The translations under genes and the position numbers were made by a program. This document shows positions 10,571 to 20,340 of a stretch of DNA of 64,000 nt, in pieces. Every line of letters begins with the position of its first letter. Positions within the stretch are counted from its first letter, which is position 1. The notes below the pieces were generated by a model that was not told the origin of the DNA, did no database searches, and worked only from the letters and a program-made list of their open reading frames with translations. The DNA comes from Phoronis australis (lineage: Eukaryota > Phoronida > Phoronidae): NCBI GenBank assembly GCA_002633005.1, contig NMRA01000691.1, forward strand, positions 1 to 64,000. Direction: 5' to 3'.

Positions 10571-10914
10571 TACTTCCATAACTTACACCCCTTAAACACA
10601 TACAAACTATAAGACAATAGGTGTTTAGAGAGGTCCAATATGCGTCCTTTTTAAGGAGGACAGCACTTCAAGTTAATTGCTACACTTCTGTTATGAACTA
10701 TCACGCGCCAGAATAGATTTGAGCCAATCCTATACTTGCTGAGGATTAACCTAACGTATATGTCGATATTCTTTGTGTAGATGTTGACAATGAGATCCAA
10801 GGTAGCTAAACTACACTGTTAACGGACTCATAAACACGGTCACGGACACGCGATTACGACTCACGTACAAACACCGTCCACTGAATCACAAGTTCACGGG
10901 AACGCAGTCACAAA
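10571..10914. other. 3' flank of fucosyltransferase copy 1
   Basis: Identity with the 3' flank of the second gene stops within about 15 bases after the stop codon. No AATAAA signal was seen close by. From about 10820 a loose CACGG/ACTCA-rich tract begins that leads into the inverted repeat. Confidence 0.5.
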
Positions 10915-11126
10915 ACACGATCAGTTCACCCAAATACACAGGACACGGACTCACGTTCACGAAGAAACACGGTTAACGGACCACCAAACACGGTTTACGG
11001 ACAAAATGTAGATGTCAGCTGACCCAGGAAGCCGATGAGTCTGTGACCTGTGTTTGGCGGTCCGTTAACCGTGTTTCCTCGTGAATATGAGTCCGTGTCC
11101 CGTGTACTTGGGTGAATGGATCGTAA
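10915..11126. repeat. inverted repeat with arms of about 70-77 bp
   Basis: 10924-10991 is the reverse complement of 11050-11117 at roughly nine positions in ten. Both arms contain ACACGGTTAACGGACC and the CACGGACTCA word in complementary orientation. Weaker pairing continues outward to about 10915 and 11126. The 58-base spacer has no feature. It could be a foldback or MITE-type element or a cruciform-forming repeat. Confidence 0.85.
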
Positions 11127-11454
11127 TTTGTCGCTTTGAAACTGCATTCCCCTCACGTGCATCTACAAAGATGGCCACTTGGAGAAAAATTGACTCCGAC
11201 TAATGGTATGCGGTTGGCATCACATTGTGATGATCTTTTAAATATATGACAATCATACTAAATGCCATTCTGAGCAATACGTACATGGATAACATGCACT
11301 TCATATACACCAATTTCCAGTTTCGTCACCAAGTCTCTTGACAGTGAACCTCGGGGCAAAACACATGTAGACGTCCCTTGAATCCCAGTTAGCTGTACGG
11401 TTTAGGTATTTCAAATCATCTCAGTTTTACGTGTTTTTTTAGTTCTAGTCCAAT
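11127..11454. other. intergenic, no feature seen
   Basis: No open frame, repeat or RNA motif was recognised here. Confidence 0.4.
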
Positions 11455-11640
11455 ATGGTGAAATGTTGCGTAGCATATAACTGCACAAATCGTTGGGAAA
11501 AAATGATTGACGGAAAACAAGTTTTTCTAGTTTCCCATCGGAGAAGAAGCGACCACTTCAACGGGAGGCAGGGTTAGCCGCCATTCGGAGACGGGATTTC
11601 CAACCAGGGAAATACGATCAAGTTTGCAGTGTTCGTTTTC
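11455..11640 (+). pseudogene. THAP zinc finger with frameshift and lost zinc ligand
   Basis: The ATG at 11455 opens MVKCCVAYNCTNRW, the C-x4-C start of a THAP finger. After GKQVF the frame must shift by one base, within the T run at 11521-11526, to continue as SFPSEKKR, GLAAIRRRDFQPGKY and VCSVRF. That order (FP, then LAAIRR, then VCSxHF) is the THAP consensus. Three key positions are damaged: the reading frame, the conserved tryptophan before LAAI (now Gly), and the zinc-binding His of CSxHF (now Arg). It is therefore a decayed THAP exon, most likely from a P-element-like transposon. No transposase core was found downstream. Confidence 0.8.
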
Positions 11641-12039
11641 TCACATGTATATCATACTTACAAATGAATGTGTGTAGTCGTAAACGCTTTACAGGAGTGT
11701 ATTCCATTGACTTAGCCTGACGGCATTAACGTAGAAATCACAAATCGGTGTCACTCGTCGATCAGTGGACGTTCGTTGTTATGGGTGACAAAGTACATGG
11801 ACATTGTTTTGCAGTGTACCTGATGGATTAGTGCTGTGCTACTCCGATATGGATGACGCATCCTTCCTTACTTTGACATCTTTTTCTCTTTGTGAATGTT
11901 TTGTACAAATTTCTGGCTTTGCCAGCACCGGGGGTTAACCTACTTTACTTGTTGACGTAACTCCACGACACTCGTTTAATTATCTCAACATTTCCTTGAT
12001 TTTCGTTCTTTACAAGTCCTTTCTGATCGATTTAAGGTT
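11641..12039. other. intergenic, no feature seen
   Basis: No coding pattern was found between the THAP remnant and the microsatellite. Confidence 0.4.
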
Positions 12040-12123
12040 CACACACACGCACACGCACACACACACACAAACACACACAAACACACACACACACAAACNA
12101 CACACACACACACACACACACAC
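12040..12123. repeat. (AC)n microsatellite with an assembly N at 12099
   Basis: A near-continuous AC dinucleotide run with occasional CAAACA interruptions. The single N inside suggests that the true length is unresolved. Confidence 0.97.
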
Positions 12124-13754
12124 TAGTGACCATGTCTGTGTTTGCACGCATGCAAGGACCATTGTGATTTCGGAAGCACTTCATTTTTCAAACTGTTTTC
12201 AGGCCAATAAATAGTTCCCGCATTAACTTATCAATACTGACGCTAGAAGTCTAGCAAGCGACATTCAAGGAAGATACATGCTTTCCTAAGCACTCGTCAG
12301 GCTCTTTCCCTCGTAAGCTGATGGATTCTGTTCTCAATACAGTGAGTGTGAAAGGGCAACGCCGCACATTCAATATTCCGAGAAGGGGCAACTAATATGG
12401 TAGCAAGTGTAAACTTCCCCAGCCCTTTATGTACTCAGTGAAGACCAAATACCATTTACCTGAAGATTATGTAACCTGCTGAACCTTTAGAAAAGCTATT
12501 ATGTATTAAGCTGACTGTGACTATGCCTCTTTGCCATTGAGATTGCCCCATTCTTATAGAGTGTATTGTACTGAAACAATATGATCACTCCAAGGAGATC
12601 CAGGTTTCGCCGCTGAATAACAAGCATTGGGGTATGAACCGCAGGCTTTTATCTTGACTTTTTCTCTTTGCGTTGAAATTATTTTTTGTGGGAATTAAAT
12701 GTGTATGTGATTCAAGCTTTCCAGATAATCAGTGGATCGATTTCCAATATCTTTTTACAAGTTTCTATCGTAATTATAAGAACTGAAAATAATTTAATAG
12801 GTCTCTCTGTGGCAAATCGAGAATAAGCTTCTGTCACTCACACTGCAAATATTGCATCATTATCTTTATTGCTTTAGTTTTAAAACTATATTTTGTTGCA
12901 TGTAATTGCCTTCATTGCTAAGAATTCCCTGCCACTCTCAGCTGCACCAAAGTTACTGGATCAAGTAAAGTGCATATTACAAAATTGTGTACGCTATGAT
13001 TTACATTCTGGTGGTATTGTTTCATTGGCATAGCACTGGCAAAAATGTTATGATGTATTACGTTATTAAGTTTTTGAACTTTTATTAAGTTATTACAATT
13101 TTTCAGTCGTAGATGTATGTTAAGTGATGTGATGACATCTGGTTTACATAACCTGATTCTGTGCATTATGATCTATATCTTGAAAGTAATGATGTATTAT
13201 GTTTTGATGTTTTGGATCTTTTAAGTGAAAAAACTTTGTCTGTCATAGTTGAAAGAACATCTCTATCAGTTGTATAACATGTTATTTTATAGACATTCCA
13301 TGCATAATACATGTTCACATTGTGATCTACACCTTGTGTCCAAATTATTGTTGTTGAAATAGATTTCAGGTACTGTTTGGTGATGTTTGCAATACCCCCA
13401 ATCCCCCCAGTTTAAGATGAGTGCGTTTTGCCAACAGTACACAATCACAGGGCACCTTGTGCTAATGTTTACTTTCGATCTGTTAAGGTATGGTTGTTTG
13501 GATTTCAATGTGTATTTCGGGGCATTGAAAATTTTCCTATTCTTTGTCATGTGTCATTCTAAGCCCTGGATCGTGTGTAATCTGGCAACAAGCTTCGGTC
13601 TACCAAGGCTACACAATTTTGATTGCATTCAACATTAGCACTGCCATCGCTCATCCACTGCTTTGTTTTCATGTGGGTTGTTTTGATGGCTTCGAAAATT
13701 CATGAACAATTCCGTACTTTAAGTCCAAAGTCTGCCATGCCGGCATGTAGAAAC
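12124..13754. other. intergenic, no gene recognised
   Basis: The sequence is AT-rich. The open frames at 12918-13166 and 13287-13638 overlap on opposite strands and show no domain. Confidence 0.4.
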
Positions 13755-14228
13755 CAATCAACGACAAGTATTGAAATATACCGTAAAATACGGGAAAGTA
13801 GAACCAATCCGTATAAAACGGTATAGGTATTTCACGTTGGTGTGCTCTTTCCTGGTGGGAAAATTTGCGTGTTCATGTACAACGCCATATTTGATTCAAC
13901 TCGTTTATTTAGGTTACCTGAAATATTGATCCCAACCGTCGTTCGTGAAAAAAAAAGTTATACTGCTCTCAAAAGGACTAACTGATGAAAATTTCGACGC
14001 ACGGTGATCAGGCGGCTATTTTGAGGCCTCGATAGTTTCTATAGGGGTCATCATAAAAAGGGCAATTGCCAGCCTCCCCAACAAAATCAGCCAAAAAATT
14101 CATTCAAATCCAATGGAAACGTTTTGTTATGGCTGTACACAATATAGCTACACTTAGAACTAAGACGTTTACAGGAAATAGCCACCGCCGGTATGTATTT
14201 TCACTGACATAGTCGTCTACTCACGCAG
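13755..14228. mobile_element. solo arm of the foldback element found at 20.3-22.5 kb
   Basis: The segment aligns collinearly with 21793-22200 (and therefore, inverted, with 20700-21080). Shared words include TATTTCACGTTGG, GACGCACGGTGATCAGGCGG, a short ATGGATG/ATGGCTG-type block and TTTACAGGAAAT. The ACGGGAAAGTAGA-CCAATCCGTAT block at its left end corresponds to the hairpin at 21039-21075. Only one arm is present. Its right end is masked by the unmerged contig overlap that begins at 14229. Confidence 0.75.
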
Positions 14229-14584
14229 CATTTTATTTAATGTTTATTATGAAATATTCAGTACAAAAAATATACAGACCCAGAAAGCACCAAGAGGCAT
14301 TTTATCGGGGCTAAATAAATGATATATATATATATATGTATGTGTATGTGTATGTATATATATATATCATATAATATAAATATTCAAGTATACACACATT
14401 CACAAATTAATAAACTTTTAGGATTACCATGACACATGATTACGAATATTAATAAATTATTTCCATACACAATGACTTATTTAACATCTANCATTTTATT
14501 TAATGTTTATTATGAAATATTCAGTACAAAATATATACAGACCCAGAAAGCACCAAGAGGCATTTTATCGGGGCTAAATAAATG

Positions 14585-14622
<38 letters not shown>

Positions 14623-14625
14623 GTA

Positions 14626-14670
<45 letters not shown>

Positions 14671-14860
14671 TATAATATAAATATTCAAGTATACACACAT
14701 GGTCATTAGTAAAACCGCCAAAATACCTTTGTATTCATATCTTACGAACCGCGACTAATGGTGAAAAAATCAACACAAAGATTTCCTCGTATGACCTCTC
14801 CGGCTACAAAATAAAAGCAGTCATTGATTACAGAACACAATGACTTATTTAACATTTATA
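14229..14860. other. unmerged contig-end overlap around N at 14491, with (AT)n microsatellite
   Basis: 14229-14397 is repeated at 14492-14698 with near identity except for the length of the AT/TG microsatellite. ACACAATGACTTATTTAACAT before the N recurs at about 14837. This is best read as two allelic versions of one locus placed side by side with one N between them, and not as a biological tandem duplication. Confidence 0.85.
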
Positions 14861-14949
14861 CGATTTTAACGACTCGCACAAAGGGATGCAATACTAAAAA
14901 GAAATTTTGATACTATTTGGAGTAGAACCTTATCTTCAATTAAGTCGAG

Positions 14950-15420
14950 TACCTTATTCTCATTTAAGTCGAGTTCTTCGTATTCAAAAAATTGTTATAC
15001 ATTTGAGGAAGATCTGAAATTTTTGCAAACCTTCAGGGTATTGTTCGAGTGTCTGAAAAACTTGTGCCCTCTGCTCCCTGCATACCGCACAAGAAAAGAA
15101 AATATTAGCATTTGTCTGAGTGTCTCCAAAGGAACACAGAGGCGAAATATTATTAAAATTATGTCTTAATTTGTCTCTGTTTAGAAATAGTCCGCATCTT
15201 GATCTCTACAGGATTATTTCATGGTTGCGAGGAAGTTGGAGTGATTTCAATGGGACTAGCAAGTCTTGTGTAGTAAATTCGCCTATGGAATTGTCCATTT
15301 GCACCATTAAGACATTTAAATTAGGCCTACCTTCTTATGAACTTCGCATTTTGTTTGAAGTTTCATTACATAAAGGTAGCTTTCATTTAATTTTGAAGGA
15401 AGCATGATCACTAAGTCGTG
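14950..15420 (-). mobile_element. LINE ORF2 C-terminal zinc-binding fragment
   Basis: The minus strand reads KLRHNFNNISPLCSFGDTQT, then FFSCAVCREQR. This is the C-terminal cysteine module (C-x-x...T...FxxC...R) that follows the RT in many non-LTR retrotransposons. Upstream in the same orientation (to about 15420) the frames are broken. There is no RT core, so clade assignment is not possible. Confidence 0.55.
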
Positions 15421-16262
15421 GTATGGTTACAAAAGATTACAAGTCTGGTGTGGTAGTTGCAAAAATAGGGTATTTACAAAAAATAACTCAAATTCTTTTT
15501 TAAAGCTTCATAAATCTACATATCATGTTTGAACAACTCCAAAATGAGCTCTCTCTAACTCTACACCCATAGTGTATACTAGAGGTACACGTCAAAAAGT
15601 AATTAACAGTTTATTTTTAGTGACAACAGCTCGACCATTGCTGTGAGTTCCGGCAGTAATCCAGTGCCCTTCCCTGTGCCGATCGAATCTCTGAATTTTG
15701 ACCGGGAGAGAAGTTCGGTTGAACGCCAGCTTACGGTTTATGAATATCAAAAATGTACCTCTGACACGAAACAAAATAATTTCCATTAGGTTGAAATAAA
15801 TAAAAAAAACATAAAATAAAAATGTCCTTGAAAACAACAATTTCCGGGGACTACCGCTTGAGTGCTGAGATCCAGCAGGTGCCGAGACAAAGGCGGCCAG
15901 ACGTACATGTAGCCAACTCGGCAGTCAAAATCTGAGATAGCCCTGCACCATAGCCACCAAGCTGAAAAGTGCGTATCTTGGAACTAATATAATTTGTGTT
16001 TATTATAGCCTTTGAGTTATCATGCAATATCGCTAAGTTCAGCTGCTCGTGTGGCCGTACAGTTTGATCCATAGTTTACGCTTTTCAACATAATTTTTCA
16101 GCTTAGTACATGCCAAAAAATGACGGGATATTATTCTGGAGCAGCATAACTGCTGTCGGTGCTACACACGTCATATCAACACCGTTTCCCCATTCTTAGC
16201 GGACAATTTCTTGAGCTATAGACTAAAGTAAGTTTTACTCGACTGCGTGTGGTTTGTCGGGT
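15421..16262. other. intergenic, no gene recognised
   Basis: Minus-strand open frames at 15592-15840 and 15851-16072 show no domain. Confidence 0.4.
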
Positions 16263-16273
16263 AAAATGGCGGC
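16263..16273 (+). promoter_or_regulatory. YY1 consensus followed by a CCAAT-type box
   Basis: AAAATGGCGGC matches the YY1 promoter consensus exactly, and GATTGGTCA (an inverted CCAAT box) follows about 40 bp later. The ATG inside the YY1 site opens a 16-codon frame (MAAWRRRRRCAKNAAF). It lies about 410 bp upstream of the first recognisable exon of the THAP/P-element relic and could be its former promoter. The link is inference. Confidence 0.35.
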
Positions 16274-16684
16274 TTGGAGACGCAGACGAAGGTGTGCCAA
16301 GAATGCTGCGTTCTGATTGGTCAATTAAGCCGTCCGTCATAATCTTGGCGATAGGTCAATTTGCTCCATAGGTATGTTTTAGCATACGCACGCTGACTGC
16401 ATTGCATGTCGGCAATTCAAAACCGTGAACTCGATTCGTGGGTGATAACACGCACTTGAATATTTTTGGACGAGGCGGAGGAGGGTGCCACAGAAAAAAT
16501 TGGTTTGGTCATGTCTGGGGTTGTTTTGAATACTGATATTGTATGTAGTGTAAGGATTACGGTGGTTTTTTTTAGCTCAACCCAAATTAATAGGTGCAGT
16601 GTGTGATTGATAACCCGTAGATTGCCCGAGAACCAAAATATGCCACTTGAACGAATTTAATTCAGCTGACATTGTTTTATCTAG

Positions 16685-18870
16685 ATTTCCTTATAAAGAC
16701 AAGTCCTCCAAACGGTTTAAGAACTAGGTCGCTGTGTGCAGGACGGCGAACGCTTCACCAAATCCACAGTCTCCACTGTGCAGCAGCTATTTTGAAGATC
16801 AGTGCCTCGACAAAACTGAACAGCTTGTGAGGTTTAGCCCTGGAGCATGTTCTTCAAAAATTGATCTGCGTCCTAGTTTCCAGGTATAGTCTGTGTAAGG
16901 CCATTGATACCGTTTTGAAAATACGTCTGCTTTAGGTAAATAGCTACCCGAGAATAGCCTAATCAAATGTCAAAAATAATGTTGTGGCATGCAACCATAG
17001 TTTTTCGATGCCCAGGGGGGTTTTCATGAGTGATTAGACTTTTAAAGTTTCTCCCTTTTTCAGCATTAGAGTAGTTACCAATATGAGCAGATACTGTTCC
17101 TTTGTGAACATCTCCCATGGCAAACCTATAATTCTACATTACTCCCAAACTCCATCATGCCCATACATTTTACAGATCAATGTGTGTCTTGGACTCGTTG
17201 AGGACCTACTCCCTTCACAGAGTTTCTTACTGACCTACAAGCTGTCACAAGACAATCTGGAGCTTTTCTTCAACGCCATGAGGCGACCAAGTTAGTATTT
17301 TAGGTTATGTAGCAGGTTGAGTAGTGGTTTGGTGTATTTGAGAATTGCCTTGTGGATGTATGTTGCTCAGATATGTTAACCATAATTTGTTCATGTGACC
17401 AGAATTTTTTTTCCTCTTTGATAACTTAGTATAGAAAATCTAGAAATCTTAAGAAAAGTAAACATTTTCAAAAGATTAGTGTCTGTTAAGTGCATCTGAA
17501 AAATATCAACCTGCTCCTAGGCCTACTTTGTTTTCTGTTCTGGGTTTGAAACTAAACAAGAGTTCGTTCATTATCAAAAACAGTTCCTTTGGCCAATTTT
17601 GACGACAAATTGTGCTATAATTGCATTTTGTGACAGCCAGCTGCGCAAGCTAGCCCACTTTTCATTTGTTCATAATAGAAGCCACTATTCAAGGAGTGTT
17701 GAAAGTCAGATAGCGATGGCTTGTTGAGCAGGTCTACCTATCAGGTTGACTATAATATGTTGACATACAGTGCATAAAGTATAATACTGATAAAATTTCT
17801 GACTTTCATAATCTGCTTTTAGGTGGCTGGAATAACAACAATCTACGAAAACCCTTCAAGGCACATTTTGAAAAACAATGTCACGTTGTGGCCCCCGGGG
17901 CCCAGCAGGTAAATGTTTCTTTTTGATGTATCATTGAAATCATTTAACAAGAAATTATTAATGCGGTATTTTGGAAATAAATGTTTGTCGTCTACTTACT
18001 TCTTAGCAACTTTTGTCAACATCCTTTACCGTGTGAAAACAGAAAGTCATACCTTTGGCTAGGTACAAACTGTATCTACGGATTTTGAAAATGTGAGTGT
18101 AGTTTTTCGAGTTAAATGTGTCATATGTTTCAAAAACCTGAATTTGGGTTCTAAATGTCACATTTGTGACAGATTCCAGTAATTATACTAATTCTAAATG
18201 TGTAACTTGACAACTCCAACAACATTTCCAGGTGTCATCAACCGGTAACTGTTAATTCTGTCATATACTGGACGATACGGAACTGATCCAGCTCGCAGTA
18301 CCTACATACCAGCCACAAACAGGAGCCACACGAACGAGGGCTACGACTTTTCATCAAGCTTAGGTTCTGTAATCGAAAACACAGAGTCCATGTTGCTTGG
18401 TCGGCCGTGAGACAATTATTCGAATTTCTTATACGTGTTACGTGCGGAGACTCTATTGTAAGCAATGCACCATCACCTACTTACAAAAACACCTGCACCT
18501 TATAACATTTAAAACAGAAAATAGGCCTTGTGATGCCATCAGAAAGGTGTATTAAAGTTATTATGCCCAGTGAAAAACCCTTAGGTCACATGACGTGGCC
18601 GAGTGACTATGGTCAATACCGATGTAAGTTGTTTGAAGCTGCAATGAAGTTGTTTGAAGTTGTGTGCTGATGTTGCTTTAGTGTTTTCCTGAACGATACA
18701 TCATAGTGCAGATAATCACGTGTTTTCCCTAGTAAAAGCCATTGTTAAAGTCTATTGTGACTTAAAAATCCATCACATCACGAAACTGTATAATCTGAAA
18801 CAGTGTGGAAATTTTTTGAGACTTGTGTACAATAAAGCTGTCCTGTTTCAAGGCCAGCAGTTGGTACGTG
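16685..18870 (+). pseudogene. P-element/THAP9-like transposase relic with preserved introns
   Basis: Five plus-strand pieces are bounded by good splice signals. Exon 16685-16879 (acceptor TTGTTTTATCTAG, donor CAG/GTATAG) encodes the second half of a THAP finger: FPYKDKSSKRFKN, a TAG where the conserved Trp should be, then SPLCSSYFEDQC. Exon 17064-17290 contains LTYKLSQDNLELFFNAMRRP, the hallmark block of P-element-like transposases. Exon 17823-17908 joins in frame and reads GWNNNNLRKPFKAHF. Exon 18232-about 18458 has an in-frame TAA after GNC. Exon 18712-about 18860 gives KIHHITKLYN...NKAVLFQGQ, the usual C-terminus. Most of the RNase H-like catalytic core, normally several hundred residues between the THAP finger and the SQDxxELFF block, is missing: only about 185 bp of intron lies there. 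With two stops and no core it cannot encode an active transposase. Confidence 0.8.
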
Positions 18871-19391
18871 GGCCTACAGTAAAGTCTCACCAATGTCGGG
18901 TGAGAACATTGCCAAGTAAGAGGCCCAATGTTTTTGTTTATACACCAAATACTTCTGTGCTTTGATATTGATATGATAGTGAAACATTTTTGTAACCAGG
19001 ATAGTCTGGAAATTGAAAGTTTGTATGTAATGTTGTAAACGTTCTAAACAAGGTGTACTGCACATTACTGTATGTGATTGTCTGATGAACAACATCCCTC
19101 TGCTTTCGGTTTTTCTCTTTTGAACCAACCCATTGCTTTGATCTATAGACACGGAGTTGTGGTTTTTCATGTGATTAAATTGTGGACCTAATGGATTACC
19201 GTGATTACTTTGCATACAATTCATAGCTAAAGAGTTGCAGAATCAAAGTTTACTCGATTAATTGTAGTACTTGAGAGCAACCTTTGACAGTTGTTGTTTA
19301 TCAGGTGAGTGTTGAGAATTGTTGACTAATGTGTAGTGTACTGATGATACTGTGAGTTTTAATCGTGCATAGCCATCACCGTTACTTTTTA
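18871..19391. other. intergenic, no gene recognised
   Basis: This is the 3' flank of the transposase relic. A minus-strand open frame (18874-19224) overlaps the last relic exon's tail and is probably a shadow. No terminal inverted repeat of the P-like element was identified. Confidence 0.4.
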
Positions 19392-19940
19392 TTGACATTC
19401 TATGGGACTTGAGCAAAACGTCTGACAGTTGGTAATGTGTTTTATTGATGATCAGATGTCTGTGATGTTGACCAACTCACGCGTGCTCCCAGGGAAGGGG
19501 CTCAAACTAGCTCCCCCATTGGGCGTAGTGGTCAAAGAGGTCAGCCTCAGAGAAACAAAAAACTCAAAAAAGTAGAAAACGACACAAAGATCCACTAAAA
19601 AGGCAGGAACTACGAAAATTCGGCAAATGCACAATTCATAGCTCTGAACCTACCCCGTTAATTTTAGTAAAAGGTCACATTCTAAAAAATTCGAGCTTCC
19701 CCATTTTTAGGCTGGGTGGCTCGCATGCAACTTGCCGTCGTTGATACTTTTGATTGACAGTCAATGGGTCGTGAGCAAAACGCCAGACAGTTGTCATTGT
19801 GTCTATTGATGATAAGTTGTCTGTGTTGTTAACCAACTTGCCGTCGTCGTTTGTTTTATCGAAAGTCTATGGGTCTTGATCAAAACGTCTGACAGATGTT
19901 ATTGCGTTGATCAGATGTTTGTGATGTTTGCGTTTTGTTA
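19392..19940. repeat. three degenerate copies of a repeat of about 100 bp
   Basis: Copies begin near 19392, 19754 and 19857. Each runs TTGACAnTCTATGGGnCTTGA, then GCAAAACGTCTGACAG, then TTATTG(ATG)ATCAGATGTCTGTGATG; the first two continue to TTGACCAACT. The second and third copies are adjacent. The first is separated by about 260 bp of unrelated sequence. Confidence 0.75.
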
Positions 19941-20055
19941 AAAATAACATTTGCTCAAGGAGCTGAAACAATGCATGGCTGAACCGCTTAAATTATGTTT
20001 CCGTATCTAGAAACCTAGTTGGGATTCCGAGCCACCGAGTTCATGCGGTGCAGAC

Positions 20056-20180
20056 AAGTTGAGTTTTTTGGCCTTTGCCATTGAGTCATTTAGGCCAGCC
20101 ATTGGGTTTTTTGGTTCGGCTATGGAGTTTAGTGGTCCTGCCATTATGTTTTTTATGTTCCAACACTGTAGTTTAAATGG
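20056..20180. repeat. degenerate 21-bp tandem repeat
   Basis: About five units of the type GCCATTGnGTTTTTTGGTTCG repeat with a 21-base period. Because 21 is a multiple of three, the minus strand shows a seven-residue protein periodicity (PMAGxxDS-like) inside a 74-codon open frame. No known repeat protein was recognised, and the frame may be incidental. Confidence 0.65.
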
Positions 20181-20340
20181 TTCGACATTGCGACGGTGCG
20201 TTTCTACCTCAGAATTGTTGATTGAGACCATATAAGATCAATAAAAAATAATTATTAACCAGCAAATGATACTGTTTGTTTACTGTGCATAAGTAAATAT
20301 AAATGTGGTATTCGATGACAACCGTATGTGTTTTCGCTTG

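Noticed and set aside
12040-12214. Plus-strand frame rich in His-Thr
   Set aside because: Translation of the (AC)n microsatellite.
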